64,000 nucleotides of DNA from Pontibacter sp. SGAir0037. GTDB taxonomy: Bacteria > Bacteroidota > Bacteroidia > Cytophagales > Hymenobacteraceae. Made by a program: the position numbers and the translations under genes. The notes under the pieces are model-generated. The model saw only the letters and a program-made list of their open reading frames with translations. It was not told the origin of the DNA and ran no database searches. The stretch spans positions 4,650,001 to 4,714,000 of the forward strand of contig NZ_CP028092.1 of assembly GCF_005491705.1 (NCBI RefSeq), given 5' to 3'. Below are positions 42,506 to 52,445 of this stretch, piece after piece (position 1 is the first letter of the stretch; each line of letters begins with the position of its first letter).

Positions 42506-43165
42506 TTATCTGGAAGGGAGGGTAAAACCCAATGTCAGCATAAAGACAGAATGACGTGCGTTTTTAAGTTCACCACCAAAATAATCTGACGGAGCGTCGC
42601 TGGCAAAATCGCTGAAGCTACCGCTATAGCGTACACCAATGCTCATACCATTAGCTCCCAGGCCTAATCCTGCAGCGTAGCCAAGTTCAAATTTATTTAA
42701 GTCGTCTGTGCTTCTTTCTGAAGTAGTGCTGCTGCGTTCCTGCCCGTTAATAAAAGTTTGGGATTTGTTATTAACATTGATCAGGTATGATGCCTGAGGT
42801 CCGGCCTCGAAGTATAATGGGCCTGCCTTGATTTTAGCTAAAACAGGTACATCTAAATAGTTGTAGTTCACTTTACCTGTGCGTCTAACATTGCCCAGCA
42901 AAATATCAGTATACTCTTCGTCTGCCAGTTTAAAACCTTTGTTTGAATAAAGAACTTCTGGCTGTATCGATAAAAAGTCGCTTATGATGCCAAAGTTCAT
43001 AGTGATACCGGCATGAAAGCCTGCCTTATTGTTAAACTGGCTTTCGTCGCGCAGATCGCCTGACAGATTAGACAAGTTGGCTCCGCCCCTGATGCCAAAA
43101 GTTGACTGAGCTTGTGCGGTATAAGCAGCCGCAACAACAAAAATGAATAGCAATAACTTTTTCAT
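42506..43165 (-). CDS. PorT-like outer-membrane protein, paralogue 2
   Basis: From the ATG at 43165 the protein is 219 residues: signal peptide MKKLLLFIFVVAAAYTAQAQ, then STFGIRGGANLSNLSGD, NKAGFHAGITMNFG, LSIQPEVLYSNKGF, YLDVPVLAKIKAGPLYFEAG, and the last strand SVFMLTLGFTLPSR. An ATG 66 bases upstream would add MQNSCKHAYIAG..., which has no signal-peptide character, so I reject it. It shares most motifs with paralogue 3. Confidence 0.87.
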   Translation of the reverse strand: MKKLLLFIFVVAAAYTAQAQSTFGIRGGANLSNLSGDLRDESQFNNKAGFHAGITMNFGIISDFLSIQPEVLYSNKGFKLADEEYTDILLGNVRRTGKVNYNYLDVPVLAKIKAGPLYFEAGPQASYLINVNNKSQTFINGQERSSTTSERSTDDLNKFELGYAAGLGLGANGMSIGVRYSGSFSDFASDAPSDYFGGELKNARHSVFMLTLGFTLPSR

Positions 43166-43486
43166 AACTTTTAATTTAAAATTTAAGGGTTTTATACCTG
43201 CTATATAAGCGTGTTTACATGAGTTTTGCATGAAAAGCTGAAAGAGATGCTTGTGGTATTTTTATGCTCTTGTTGTTAGAATATTAAGTATGTGTTTTTA
43301 CAACATATTATACGTGTAAACAGGCTTTTTCCTTCAAACTACATGCAAATGTTCGGTTAACATTCTGTTATATTAGCAAAGTATGTATAGAAGCTTTCTA
43401 TATAGTTTGGCACACATACAAAAACCCGACCAAAAGGCCGGGTTTTCGAAAATTAGTTTTATCTTGTACTAATGTGTTGTTAATTC
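43166..43486. other. Spacer between paralogues 2 and 3
   Basis: These 321 bases are AT-rich and hold no gene. A short hairpin AAAACCCG...CGGGTTTT at 43421-43446 with CC/GG inside is the probable terminator of paralogue 3. The rest should carry the promoter of paralogue 2; no exact TAnnTTTG was found on the minus strand. Confidence 0.6.
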
Positions 43487-44056
43487 TTATCTGCCTGAGA
43501 ACATAAAGCCCAAGGTAAACATGAATATGTTTTGTCTGAAGTTGGCGCTGTTATCAGTTACATCGTCGGTAAAGTAGCCATTATAGCGTACGCCTATGTT
43601 AACGGCCTGTGTTGCATTAAAGCCTATACCAGCAGCATAACCTATAGTAGTACGTTGGATTCTATCTGTGTCTATAGTAATATCCGGAGCACCGTCTGTG
43701 GTTATAACACCACCAACTCTGAAAGATGCCTGAGGGCCTGCTTCAAAGTAAAGCGGACCTGCGTTTATTTTAGCAAGTACAGGAATATCGATGTAAGGGA
43801 TTCTATAATCTTGAGGTCCTACTGATGCCCCTTTTCTGGAATACAACACTTCCGGCTGAACAGCAAAGAAGTCTTCCACAACAGGAATGCTGTAAAACAA
43901 ACCGCCATGGTAGCCCCATGCTCTGCTTAAATCATTTGAATTGGAACCTGAAAAGCCTGTATAGTTAGCTCCTAATCGAACACCTACCTGAGCTTGTGCC
44001 TCTGTGGCAACTCCTGCTAGTAGAGCAAACATTAATAATAAAAAACACTTTTTCAT
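43487..44056 (-). CDS. PorT-like outer-membrane protein, paralogue 3
   Basis: The 189-residue protein is the shortest of the three. It has a signal peptide (MKKCFLLLMFALLAGVATEA), then VGVRLGANYTGFSGSNSN, WGYHGGLFYSIPV, FFAVQPEVLYSRKG, IDIPVLAKINAGPLYFEAG and the last strand NIFMFTLGFMFSGR. It keeps the PEVLYS(N/R)KG and PVLAKIxAGPLYFEAGPQAS blocks that define this group. It is an outer-membrane barrel of unknown cargo. Confidence 0.87.
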   Translation of the reverse strand: MKKCFLLLMFALLAGVATEAQAQVGVRLGANYTGFSGSNSNDLSRAWGYHGGLFYSIPVVEDFFAVQPEVLYSRKGASVGPQDYRIPYIDIPVLAKINAGPLYFEAGPQASFRVGGVITTDGAPDITIDTDRIQRTTIGYAAGIGFNATQAVNIGVRYNGYFTDDVTDNSANFRQNIFMFTLGFMFSGR

Positions 44057-44232
44057 AGTAGTAATAAGTAGCTTGTTTAAAATTTTACATATATCAGGCC
44101 TTCGGGTGTTTCTTTTACACTGCCTGATGTATGCCTATTACGCAGTATTTTAAGAAAAGTATAAAATTAGGCAATCTTTTATGCCTGTTGTGGCTCCGGT
44201 AAATTAGCAGGAATTACTATATATGAAAATGC

Positions 44233-44263
44233 AGAAGCAGCAGCTAAAACAGCTGCTGCTTCT
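44233..44263 (-). terminator. Hairpin after comM
   Basis: AGAAGCAGCAGCT (44233-44245) pairs with AGCTGCTGCTTCT (44251-44263) around AAAAC. On the minus strand it lies 40 bases after the comM stop with only a short T run (GCATTTTC) behind it, so it is a moderate terminator. Confidence 0.6.
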
Positions 44264-44303
44264 ATAAGCTGCCTATTTTCAGGTTTTTATACCTATATAG
44301 ATT

Positions 44304-45842
44304 TTAGCTGGCCCACCCTTCGCGGTCCAGGCTTCTGTATTGAATGGCTTCTGCTAAATGTTCAATTTTTATTTCCGGGCTGTCGGCCAGATCTGCAATT
44401 GTTCTGCTTACTTTCAAGATACGATCATAGGCTCGTGCAGATAAACCTAAACGTTCCATTGCTGTTTTCAAAAGTGCTCTGCCTGCCTCGTTAATCTGGC
44501 AGATATCTTTTACCATCTGCGATGGCATCATGGCGTTGGAATGAATGTAGTTGATTTCTTTGAAGCGTTGCACCTGTAGATCCCGTGCACGCACTACCCG
44601 CTCACGTATGGTGCGACTGTCTTCGGCTTTACGGGTTGCTGTCATTTCATCGAAAGTAACAGGAGTTACCTCTACATGCAGGTCAATCCTGTCTAATAAG
44701 GGGCCGCTTACTTTGTTCAGGTAACGCTGCACAATGCCTGGGCCGCACACGCATTCCTTCTCGGGGTGATTGTAAAATCCGCACGGGCACGGGTTCATGC
44801 TAGCCACCAACATAAAGTTAGCAGGAAAATCGATCGTTGTTTTAGCCCTGGATATAGTTACCCGCCGCTCTTCCAGTGGCTGCCGCATTACCTCCAGTAC
44901 GGTACGTTTAAACTCGGGCAGTTCGTCGAGAAACAGAACGCCATTATGCGCTAATGAAATTTCGCCGGGTTGTGGTATGCCGCCGCCACCCACTAGGGCT
45001 ACATCTGAAATGGTGTGATGGGGCGAGCGGTAAGGCCTTGTAGAGAAAAGCGAAGCCGCCTCTCCTAGCTTGCCGGCTACCGAGTGTATTTTTGTGGTTT
45101 CTAAGGCTTCGTGCAGCGAAAGAGGTGGCAGAATGGAAGGCAGGCGCTTAGCCAGCATCGTTTTACCAGCTCCGGGAGGTCCGATCATAATCACATTATG
45201 TCCTCCGGCAGCTGCAATCTCTAATGCTCTCTTGATGTTTTCCTGGCCCTGTACATCGGCAAAATCGGCTGCGTACTGGTCTACCGTTTCTTCAAAAATA
45301 TCGCGAGTGTTTACAACCAGGGGCTTTATATCTACTTTGCCATCCAGAAAATCTATGGCATCTTTTATGCTTTCCACACCTATAACATCCAGGTTGTTCA
45401 CGATGCCTGCCTCGCGTGCATTCTGTGCCGGAAGTATAAAGCCTTTATAGCCTTCTTTGCGTGCCTGAATAGCAATAGGAAGTACACCTTTTATAGGGCG
45501 TAAAGAGCCATCGAGCGACAGCTCTCCCATAATAATATAGTTTTTTAGGTTATCGGCAGCCATCTGACCTGATGCTGCCAGTATGCCCATGGCAATAGTT
45601 AAATCGTAGGCGGCCCCTTCTTTGCGAATATCGGCAGGAGCCATGTTTATAACTACCTTTTGGCGTGGAACTTTAAAGCCGTACTGTTTCAAGGCAGACT
45701 CGATGCGCTGTTCTCCTTCCTTAATGGCATTATCAGGTAAACCTACCAGGAAATATTTTGTACCTGCGCTTACGTTTACTTCTACAGTTATGGTATAAGC
45801 ATTAACGCCTTGCACGGCGCTACCATACGATTTAATCAACAT
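44304..45842 (-). CDS. comM: YifB/ComM family Mg-chelatase-like AAA+ ATPase
   Basis: The 512-residue protein has the LonC-like N-terminal domain (IVINMAPADIRKEGAAYDL, MGELSLDGSLRPIKGVLPIA) and an AAA+ domain with Walker A GPPGAGKTMLAKRLP and the Walker B-like VLFLDELPEF. The zinc/Cys cluster is MNPCPCGFYNHPEKECVCGP. The family drives branch migration of DNA in natural transformation. The ATG at 45842 gives MLIKSYGSAVQGVNAYTITV, the usual start; an earlier ATG at 45875 adds 11 non-family residues. Confidence 0.94.
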   Translation of the reverse strand: MLIKSYGSAVQGVNAYTITVEVNVSAGTKYFLVGLPDNAIKEGEQRIESALKQYGFKVPRQKVVINMAPADIRKEGAAYDLTIAMGILAASGQMAADNLKNYIIMGELSLDGSLRPIKGVLPIAIQARKEGYKGFILPAQNAREAGIVNNLDVIGVESIKDAIDFLDGKVDIKPLVVNTRDIFEETVDQYAADFADVQGQENIKRALEIAAAGGHNVIMIGPPGAGKTMLAKRLPSILPPLSLHEALETTKIHSVAGKLGEAASLFSTRPYRSPHHTISDVALVGGGGIPQPGEISLAHNGVLFLDELPEFKRTVLEVMRQPLEERRVTISRAKTTIDFPANFMLVASMNPCPCGFYNHPEKECVCGPGIVQRYLNKVSGPLLDRIDLHVEVTPVTFDEMTATRKAEDSRTIRERVVRARDLQVQRFKEINYIHSNAMMPSQMVKDICQINEAGRALLKTAMERLGLSARAYDRILKVSRTIADLADSPEIKIEHLAEAIQYRSLDREGWAS

Positions 45843-45985
45843 GTGTTTACTTATGGGGTTTACGTGCGGGAACACACTAAGACGCTACAAAGTTCTACTC
45901 TATAGGTTTGAAGCTGCAGTAATGTAGAGATTATCTTCTTAGCCCTCTTCTGAACATGGTGTTTAGCACCGCGAATGGAGTAGGT

Positions 45986-46573
45986 CTAGATGAATGTTTG
46001 CTTCTCCAACTGCTGTTCTATCAGCAGAATCAGGATATGGATTACCTTAATATGAACTTCCTGAATGCGATCTGCGAAACCCTGGTGCGATACACGGATC
46101 TCAACATCGCAGAGCGAAGCCAGCTTTCCACCGTCTTTGCCTGTTAACCCAACCACTTTCATGCCTTTTTCACGGGCTGCTTCAGCAGCTTTCAGCACAT
46201 TGGCAGAGTTGCCGCTGGTGCTTATGGCAAGTAAAACATCACCGGTATTACCAAGGGCTTCTATGTAGCGGGAGAAAATATGGTCGTAGCCATAATCGTT
46301 GCTTACACAGCTAATGTGGCTGGCATCAGATATAGCAATAGCCGGAATGGCTTTGCGGTTCTGCCGGTAACGACCAGTCAGTTCTTCAGCAAAGTGCATG
46401 GCATCGCACATAGAGCCGCCATTGCCACAAGATAATATTTTGCCGCCTTCTCTTACTGCCTTTGCCATGGCAAAGGCAGCCTGTTCTACAGCTGTTAAAT
46501 TATTGGTATCGGAAATAAAAGCAGCCAGCGTTTGCTGTGCCTGTACAAGTTCAGCGAGAATGGTAGAAATCAT
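45986..46573 (-). CDS. gmhA: Phosphoheptose isomerase (SIS domain)
   Basis: The 195-residue SIS-domain protein converts sedoheptulose 7-phosphate to a heptose 7-phosphate for lipopolysaccharide core. It has [60 protein letters not shown] and the end [19 protein letters not shown]. These are the GmhA signatures. It lies six bases after a small membrane protein gene and downstream of an MsbA-like exporter on the same strand, a lipopolysaccharide-flavoured neighbourhood. Confidence 0.93.
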   Translation of the reverse strand: MISTILAELVQAQQTLAAFISDTNNLTAVEQAAFAMAKAVREGGKILSCGNGGSMCDAMHFAEELTGRYRQNRKAIPAIAISDASHISCVSNDYGYDHIFSRYIEALGNTGDVLLAISTSGNSANVLKAAEAAREKGMKVVGLTGKDGGKLASLCDVEIRVSHQGFADRIQEVHIKVIHILILLIEQQLEKQTFI

Positions 46574-46579
46574 GCTTTC

Positions 46580-46918
46580 TTAAAAGCTTGCTTCGGCTTC
46601 TTCGGCTCTGGCAAACTTATAGTTATTGTTTCGGAACTCCTGGCGCGAATCATACAAATCCGCTTTAAGCTCGTTAATTTTTAGTTGTTGCAAGTGTTGC
46701 TCGTGCTTGAGTGATGTCACATACAAATAATTCACCAGCAATTTGGCAATTAGTAGCGCAGCTCCGGCACCAGCTATAATCTTGTATAATAAGATTGTTT
46801 GTTCTTCATTGGAAATGGAAAAAGTTGTGTTTTCATTTAACAAGGTAGATAATAAGAGGGCAGAGAATATAACATAACTCCATACCACCAGATTTAAAAA
46901 TGTTCTTAGAAATTTCAT
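46580..46918 (-). CDS. Small membrane protein of unknown function
   Basis: The 112-residue protein has two membrane helices (FLNLVVWSYVIFSALLLSTL and LYKIIAGAGAALLIAKLLVN) and a charged C-terminal helix (LKHEQHLQQLKINELKADLY) that may form a coiled coil, ending AEEAEASF. I do not recognise a family. It is directly upstream of gmhA on the same strand with a six-base gap, so a role with that gene is plausible but unproven. Confidence 0.7.
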   Translation of the reverse strand: MKFLRTFLNLVVWSYVIFSALLLSTLLNENTTFSISNEEQTILLYKIIAGAGAALLIAKLLVNYLYVTSLKHEQHLQQLKINELKADLYDSRQEFRNNNYKFARAEEAEASF

Positions 46919-47131
46919 TTTTGAATAATAGGGTTTGTTTGTTATTCCGGATTCGGATAAATCTAAAAAAATAATATGATTATTCCGAAGTCCTGCCTAT
47001 TATTTTTGGCGGATACAAGTTAGAATTTAAAATTAATTGTGCACTGTGTATAAAGCCCCTGCAAAAGGTAAAGGCTGTTAATTAGCAGTGTGTTTTAGTT
47101 AAGCTACTCTGCCACGGCATCCCCTGGCTCT

Positions 47132-48970
47132 TTACGCCGTTAATTGCATCTGCGTAAGCTTAGCATAAAGCCCGCTTCTCTGTAGCAGTTCTTCGTGTGT
47201 TCCGCGTTCTACAATTTCTCCCTGCTGTAACACCACAATCTCATCAGCGTGCTGTATCGTGCTTAACCGGTGTGCAATAACAATAGAGGTGCGGTGTTTC
47301 ATCAGGTTAGTAAGTGCATCCTGAACAAGTTTTTCCGATTCTGTGTCCAGGGCAGAAGTTGCCTCATCCAGAATAAGTATAGGAGGATTCTTCAGAATTG
47401 CTCTTGCAATACTTAAACGTTGGCGTTGCCCTCCGGAAAGCCTGCTTCCTCTGTCGCCTATAGTGGTCTGATATCCGTTTGGTGTTTGGATAATGAACTC
47501 ATGGGCATTGGCAATTTTTGCGGCGGCTATCACTTCCTCCTCAGTCGCGTTGGTTTTATTAAAGGCGATATTGTTAAAGATAGTATCGTTAAATAAAATG
47601 GATTCCTGTGTTACAATGCCCATTTTATCACGCACCGATTCCATAGTATAGTCGCGAATATCGTGGCCGTCGATCAGGATGGCGCCTCCTGTCGGATCGT
47701 AGAAGCGGGGCACGAGATCCGCTAAAGTAGATTTGCCGCCACCTGAAGGGCCAACCAATGCTACTGTTTTACCCTTTCCTATTTCCAGGTTGATGTTTTT
47801 AAGTACTGTTCTGTCTCCGTAGCCAAAAGAAACATTTTGAAACTCGATTTTCTCCTCGAATGCAGGGAGTTCTTTGGCATCAGGTTTATTTACTATAGCC
47901 GGTGGTGTATCTAAAATTTTAAGTATCCGATCACCCGATACCAGGCCACGCTGAATATTGCTGAAGGAAGCAGACATGGCTTTGGCCGGCGTCATTACCT
48001 GCGAAAAGAGTATAATAAAGGCAATGAATTCTTCAGGAGCCAGGTCAGATTGTTGGTTTAATACCAGTGTGCCGCCAAAGTATAGTAAACCCGCCACTAC
48101 CGTTACACCCATAAACTCAGAGAAAGGAGATGCCAGATCCCTTTTATAAGTAATAGAGCGTTGGATGCGGGCATAGAGGCTGTTCTGTTGGTGGAACTTG
48201 TCCAGCACGTAAGGTTCTGCATTAAAGGCTTTAATTACCCTGATACCGCTTAACGTTTCATCAATGATAGTCAGGATAAAACTCAGCGATTCCTGCCCTT
48301 CCTGTGCCTCCCTCTTTAACCTTTTAGAGATACCGGCGATCAGCAGACCAGACAGGGGCAGCAGGATTAAGGTAAAAAGCGTAAGTTTTACCGACATGGT
48401 AAAAAGAATCACAAAAAAGGCAATAATGGAGATCGGCTCCCGCACAACTACAGTAAGGGTATTTACAACAGAGCCTTCTACTTCACCTACATCTACTGTC
48501 AGGCGTGTCATAAGATCTCCTTTGCGCTCATTGCTGAAATAGCCCAGTTGGAGCTCCGTAATGCGCTGGTAAACTGCATGTCTTATTTTTTGAACAACAT
48601 GAGCCCGCATATTACCGACTACCCGTGAAGCCAGGTAGCGGAAGAGGTTTGCCAGGAATACAGAAACTACAATAATTAAGCAGACAAATAACAGGGCTCC
48701 TTGTCTGCCCTCATTTAAAATTATCTGTCCGAAATGATAGTTAAAGTAGTTTTTAAAGAAATCAACTGAAAGCGAGAACTCGGGCTTTGCAGTTGACATG
48801 GAGGCTGCCTCATCGGCTCCCACTGTTCCGAACAATACGCCCAGTAAGGGTATAAGTAAGGTGAAGTTAAGGAGGCCGAATATGATGCCCAGAATGGTGT
48901 ATATACTGTACAGCGGCACAAAACGACTATAAGGTCTTGCAAACTGTAGTATGCGGAAATAAGTCTTCAT
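47132..48970 (-). CDS. ABC exporter, MsbA-like (ABC transmembrane + ATPase)
   Basis: The 612-residue protein is a half-size ABC exporter. The membrane domain (about residues 15-340) has six helices, and the ATPase domain starts near 375. I see Walker A VALVGPSGGGKSTLADLVPR, Q loop MGIVTQESILFNDTIFNNI, signature RLSGGQRQRLSIARAILKNP and Walker B ILILDEATSALDTESEK. The sequence is of the MsbA/lipid A flippase class, though drug or peptide exporters share this form. Its neighbours favour lipopolysaccharide. Confidence 0.9.
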   Translation of the reverse strand: MKTYFRILQFARPYSRFVPLYSIYTILGIIFGLLNFTLLIPLLGVLFGTVGADEAASMSTAKPEFSLSVDFFKNYFNYHFGQIILNEGRQGALLFVCLIIVVSVFLANLFRYLASRVVGNMRAHVVQKIRHAVYQRITELQLGYFSNERKGDLMTRLTVDVGEVEGSVVNTLTVVVREPISIIAFFVILFTMSVKLTLFTLILLPLSGLLIAGISKRLKREAQEGQESLSFILTIIDETLSGIRVIKAFNAEPYVLDKFHQQNSLYARIQRSITYKRDLASPFSEFMGVTVVAGLLYFGGTLVLNQQSDLAPEEFIAFIILFSQVMTPAKAMSASFSNIQRGLVSGDRILKILDTPPAIVNKPDAKELPAFEEKIEFQNVSFGYGDRTVLKNINLEIGKGKTVALVGPSGGGKSTLADLVPRFYDPTGGAILIDGHDIRDYTMESVRDKMGIVTQESILFNDTIFNNIAFNKTNATEEEVIAAAKIANAHEFIIQTPNGYQTTIGDRGSRLSGGQRQRLSIARAILKNPPILILDEATSALDTESEKLVQDALTNLMKHRTSIVIAHRLSTIQHADEIVVLQQGEIVERGTHEELLQRSGLYAKLTQMQLTA

Positions 48971-49261
48971 GTATAAAATTAAATACTGCTCTGCCTGTTA
49001 TTTACTGCTTAAAGTATAGGCAGACAAAAACAAAGGACCCTCCCTCTGTTTTTATTTTATTAGTTAAAGCCATACCTGGCCATGTGGCAGGAAATAGCGG
49101 TGCAAAGATACTTAATAATGCAGGAGCTTTGGGAAATTAACGTAGGTAAAGAATATAAATTATTACCAACCGCTTACTGGTGCTGCCTGTAACAAAAGAA
49201 AGGGAGTATCATAAGGTTCTGCCTCTTTAACTGAAAAAGGATTTTATGGTACTTCCGAATC

Positions 49262-50941
49262 TTAGAACTCATTCAAACGCTGTGGAATGTTCCATCTGAA
49301 AGCAAGCGAAACTATATTAGAATTCCTGCTTAAGCTGCTTTCAGTAGCATTTGTATTCCGGATAATTCCCTTCAGATCCATAAACACGTTATGCCTGAAC
49401 TGATAAGTAGCAGTTACATCCAGGTGTAGCTGGCTGGTAGAGATACCTTGTGCAATGCTATGCCCATAAGTTGATGGCCTTAAACCGTAAGACAAATTAA
49501 CGTTGTTCCCCCAGTTGATGGTATCGGTGGCCGTAACAAGATCCTGCCCGAATTGCGTTGCGATGGCCTTGCCAACCAGGCTAAGACGGGGCATAGGCTG
49601 GTACCGAACGATACCTATGAACTCGTATAGGTTAGCGCCATTGGGGTGTGCCAGCGATTGCCTGTAGTGCTGATAATTGGTATACTGATCTATGTGTTGG
49701 TATGTGTAAGGCCTTATAATGTTAACCTCGCCCTGTAAATCCAGGTTAGGTATACCAAGGGCGTCTATATATTTTACACCTACCTGACCGGCTTGTTTAT
49801 TGGCCCACCAGCCATTCATCGCTTTTATTTCTCTAAGCAGAAACTCATCCAGCATCAGTTGCCCATATACCTGTACCCTGTTTCTGATGTTCCAGCGGAA
49901 GTCGGCACCCAGCATCGCGTTATCCTGGCTACCCAGCATTTGCTCAATGCTCCTGTAAAAAATAATTGGGTTCAGGTACTGTAGCTCAAAGCGGCCTTTC
50001 TCCCTGGAAAGGATAATAGACTCGAACAAACCTAAATTAAAGTTGTTGGTAATATTTATGCCCAGCCTGTGAAAGGCCATGTACTTTTTAGGAAGCAGCA
50101 GGTCATCTCCGCCGCGCTCGTAATCTGCGGTTAATTCCTGGAAGAGATTCATGTAGTGAAGTTTCCAGACACGTGTATTCAGTTTCAGGAAAAAGGCAGG
50201 TGGCGCATAATCAGAATAAACCAGTGAGCGGTAGCCATCGCCTATAAAGTGGCGGTCGTGGCCCAGTTGAATTTCCACATGCTTCGATAGAGAATAGTTT
50301 AGGTAAGCACGCGCTGTAATAAAATCGTACCCTTGGTCTCCTTTAAAGTATTTCCAGTAGCCCTCGTGCGGCACTACGCCATCGCGGTTGATGCGATCTA
50401 CGACATAAGCCGGGTAGCGGACCTGGTTTTCACCTATAAATGTATAGAAACCAAACCTACCATCAAGAGAGCCTTCTAGTTGTATACCGCGGGTATTGGT
50501 GAACTGAAAGTAGTCTGGTATCTGGTTGTCCAGGCCAAGCTCTCCATGAAAAACCGGATTTACTCTAACAGAAAAATCTTTGTTCTCATAGTGGTACAAG
50601 TCGGTTTTGTTGCGGTAAAAGTAGTTTAGTATTGGCTTTTTGCTTTCGTTGCTGTCCAATGCAGTATAATTCCAGTTATCATTGAGCAGGTATTGGGTGT
50701 TGAACTGGTCCACTGCATGCTGGGCGTGAGGGGCAACGGTTTCTGCCAATGCAGCCACATCTCTTCTGCCAAAGGGCTTTACGTTGGTATGCAGTTGTGG
50801 TACCTGGTTTCCGTATTTAATCTGGTAACGGTCAATCAGATGATAGGTGTCCTGGTTGTAAGGCATATATACATCCTGTGCCTGAACAACTGAAGATACT
50901 AGAGAAAGTGAAAAGAGAATAGTAGCAAAAAAATGCTTCAT
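49262..50941 (-). CDS. Wzi-like outer-membrane beta-barrel protein
   Basis: The 559-residue protein has a signal peptide (MKHFFATILFSLSLVSSVVQ) and beta strands to the end (IVSLAFRWNIPQRLNEF). YNQDTYHLIDRYQIKYGNQ, IQLEGSLDGRFGFYTFIGEN, FITARAYLNYSLSKHVEIQL and GHDRHFIGDGYRSLVYSDY match proteins annotated as capsule assembly Wzi family in Bacteroidota. Wzi in Enterobacteria binds capsule at the cell surface. No capsule genes are close, so the actual ligand is open. A TAAATTTG box lies just upstream on its strand at 50985-50992. Confidence 0.72.
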   Translation of the reverse strand: MKHFFATILFSLSLVSSVVQAQDVYMPYNQDTYHLIDRYQIKYGNQVPQLHTNVKPFGRRDVAALAETVAPHAQHAVDQFNTQYLLNDNWNYTALDSNESKKPILNYFYRNKTDLYHYENKDFSVRVNPVFHGELGLDNQIPDYFQFTNTRGIQLEGSLDGRFGFYTFIGENQVRYPAYVVDRINRDGVVPHEGYWKYFKGDQGYDFITARAYLNYSLSKHVEIQLGHDRHFIGDGYRSLVYSDYAPPAFFLKLNTRVWKLHYMNLFQELTADYERGGDDLLLPKKYMAFHRLGINITNNFNLGLFESIILSREKGRFELQYLNPIIFYRSIEQMLGSQDNAMLGADFRWNIRNRVQVYGQLMLDEFLLREIKAMNGWWANKQAGQVGVKYIDALGIPNLDLQGEVNIIRPYTYQHIDQYTNYQHYRQSLAHPNGANLYEFIGIVRYQPMPRLSLVGKAIATQFGQDLVTATDTINWGNNVNLSYGLRPSTYGHSIAQGISTSQLHLDVTATYQFRHNVFMDLKGIIRNTNATESSLSRNSNIVSLAFRWNIPQRLNEF

Positions 50942-51163
50942 GAGTGGGAATTAAACTAGACTAAATGGTATTGCATATTTGCGGCAAATTTACAGGTTTG
51001 TCTTTATTATACTCCATATCAGGTATTTAATTTATACCTTAGTTGCCAGAGAGTATCATGGCAGCCTATAAAACAACTAGAGTGCTGATAGTCGTAAAAT
51101 TCTATGGTAACTTTGAAGCAGCACTGTATCTTTAAAGCGTAAACTAATACTCTGGTATCACCC

Positions 51164-51820
51164 ATGGAAAAAGGAATTCTCCGTATTTTAACTGAAACAC
51201 CATCACTTGCGAATCATTTTGTGGCTGAGCTGCGCGATGTTACGGTACAGAGTGACAGTATGCGTTTTCGTCGTAACCTGGAAAGGCTGGGTGAGTTGCT
51301 GGCCTACGAAATCTCTAAGACTCTACCTTACACGGTTGCCGGCGTTACTACTCCCCTGGCTCAGACACAAACTATGCTTCTGGCTGAACAACCTGTGCTG
51401 GCTACCGTTCTAAGAGCAGGTTTGCCGCTTTACCAGGGTATGCTGAATTACTTTGATAAGGCTTTCAGTACCTTTGTAGGAGCTTACCGTGTGGAGGAGG
51501 CGCATAGTGAACTACAGATTAATATGGAGTACCTGGCTTCTACGAATCTGCATGACAAGATTCTGATCCTGGCTGATCCCATGCTGGCGACAGGCAGGTC
51601 GCTGGTAAAGTCTTACCAGGGGATGTTGCGCCACGGTAAACCAAAGCAGGTACATGTGGCGGCAGCCATTGCCTCTCCCGAAGGAGTAAATTTTCTGCAA
51701 CAGGAAATTCCGGAGGCAAATGTGTGGCTAGGAGCAATGGACGAGCGTTTAAATGAGCAGTTTTATATTGTGCCTGGCCTGGGAGATGCCGGTGATCTGG
51801 CCTTTGGCACCAAGGTATAG
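51164..51820 (+). CDS. upp: Uracil phosphoribosyltransferase
   Basis: The 218-residue salvage enzyme makes UMP from uracil and PRPP. It has RRNLERLGELLAYEISKTLP, VLATVLRAGLPLYQGMLNYF and the PRPP loop ILADPMLATGRSLVKSYQGM, in which GRS replaces the more common GGS. The uracil-binding end has GAMDERLNEQFYIVPGLGDA and GDLAFGTKV. It is complete and probably monocistronic. Confidence 0.95.
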   Translation: MEKGILRILTETPSLANHFVAELRDVTVQSDSMRFRRNLERLGELLAYEISKTLPYTVAGVTTPLAQTQTMLLAEQPVLATVLRAGLPLYQGMLNYFDKAFSTFVGAYRVEEAHSELQINMEYLASTNLHDKILILADPMLATGRSLVKSYQGMLRHGKPKQVHVAAAIASPEGVNFLQQEIPEANVWLGAMDERLNEQFYIVPGLGDAGDLAFGTKV

Positions 51821-51977
51821 AAAGCATTACCTGTTATCATCCTCAGCAATTACCGTATTTTACTTTGCAGGCAATAATTCTTGTTAGAAAAATGATATAA
51901 AAAATACTTACATTGACGTATAAGATATTGATTAACAAGGTCGTTTAGATTAAAATACAATTTTAAGGATAAGCAGG

Positions 51978-52427
51978 TTGGAAGAGTTGTTTAAATATTT
52001 ATCAGTGTACTTGTTAAGTACAGTGAAATTTTTCGGAGGGCCTTTGGCAGGAATCTCTTTTGGGTTGTCTTATCTGGAAACAGCATTGCTGACTATAGCG
52101 GGTATGATGTCGAGCGTGGTGGTGTTCAGCTTTGTTGGCAGGGCCTTTTTCAGGTGGTATTCCAAGTACCGAACCGAGAAAAAGAAGCCTGTATTCAGTA
52201 AGAAAAACAGAATGGTAGTAAAGGTATGGAGTAGCTTTGGAATACCAGGAATCGCATTCTTAACTCCTTTGCTGCTAACCCCAATTTTTGGAACCGTTAT
52301 AGCTGCTGTGTTGGGCGTGCCTAAAAAGCGCATCATCCTGCATATGCTTTGGAGTGCCGTGTTCTGGGGGTTTGTTTTAACCTACATGGCTTTTGAATTT
52401 AAGCATTTAGCAGAGGGTATTTTTTAA
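51978..52427 (+). CDS. Small multi-span membrane protein
   Basis: The 149-residue protein has about four membrane helices: FGGPLAGISFGLSYLETALL, IAGMMSSVVVFSFVG, GIPGIAFLTPLLLTPIFGTV and the last MLWSAVFWGFVLTYMAF. The start is TTG at 51978 preceded by AAGGATAAGCAGG, a good initiation region; no ATG precedes the first helix. It resembles the small family annotated as putative small multi-drug export proteins, but I am unsure. Function unknown; it converges on the helicase gene. Confidence 0.72.
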   Translation: MEELFKYLSVYLLSTVKFFGGPLAGISFGLSYLETALLTIAGMMSSVVVFSFVGRAFFRWYSKYRTEKKKPVFSKKNRMVVKVWSSFGIPGIAFLTPLLLTPIFGTVIAAVLGVPKKRIILHMLWSAVFWGFVLTYMAFEFKHLAEGIF

Positions 52428-52445
52428 TTGAGGCATTAAAGTCAA

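Noticed and set aside
43532-43825. A 97-codon frame opposite PorT-like paralogue 3
   Set aside because: It is antisense to a well-supported barrel gene.
45070-45450. A 126-codon frame opposite comM
   Set aside because: It is antisense to the AAA+ domain, which has all its motifs.
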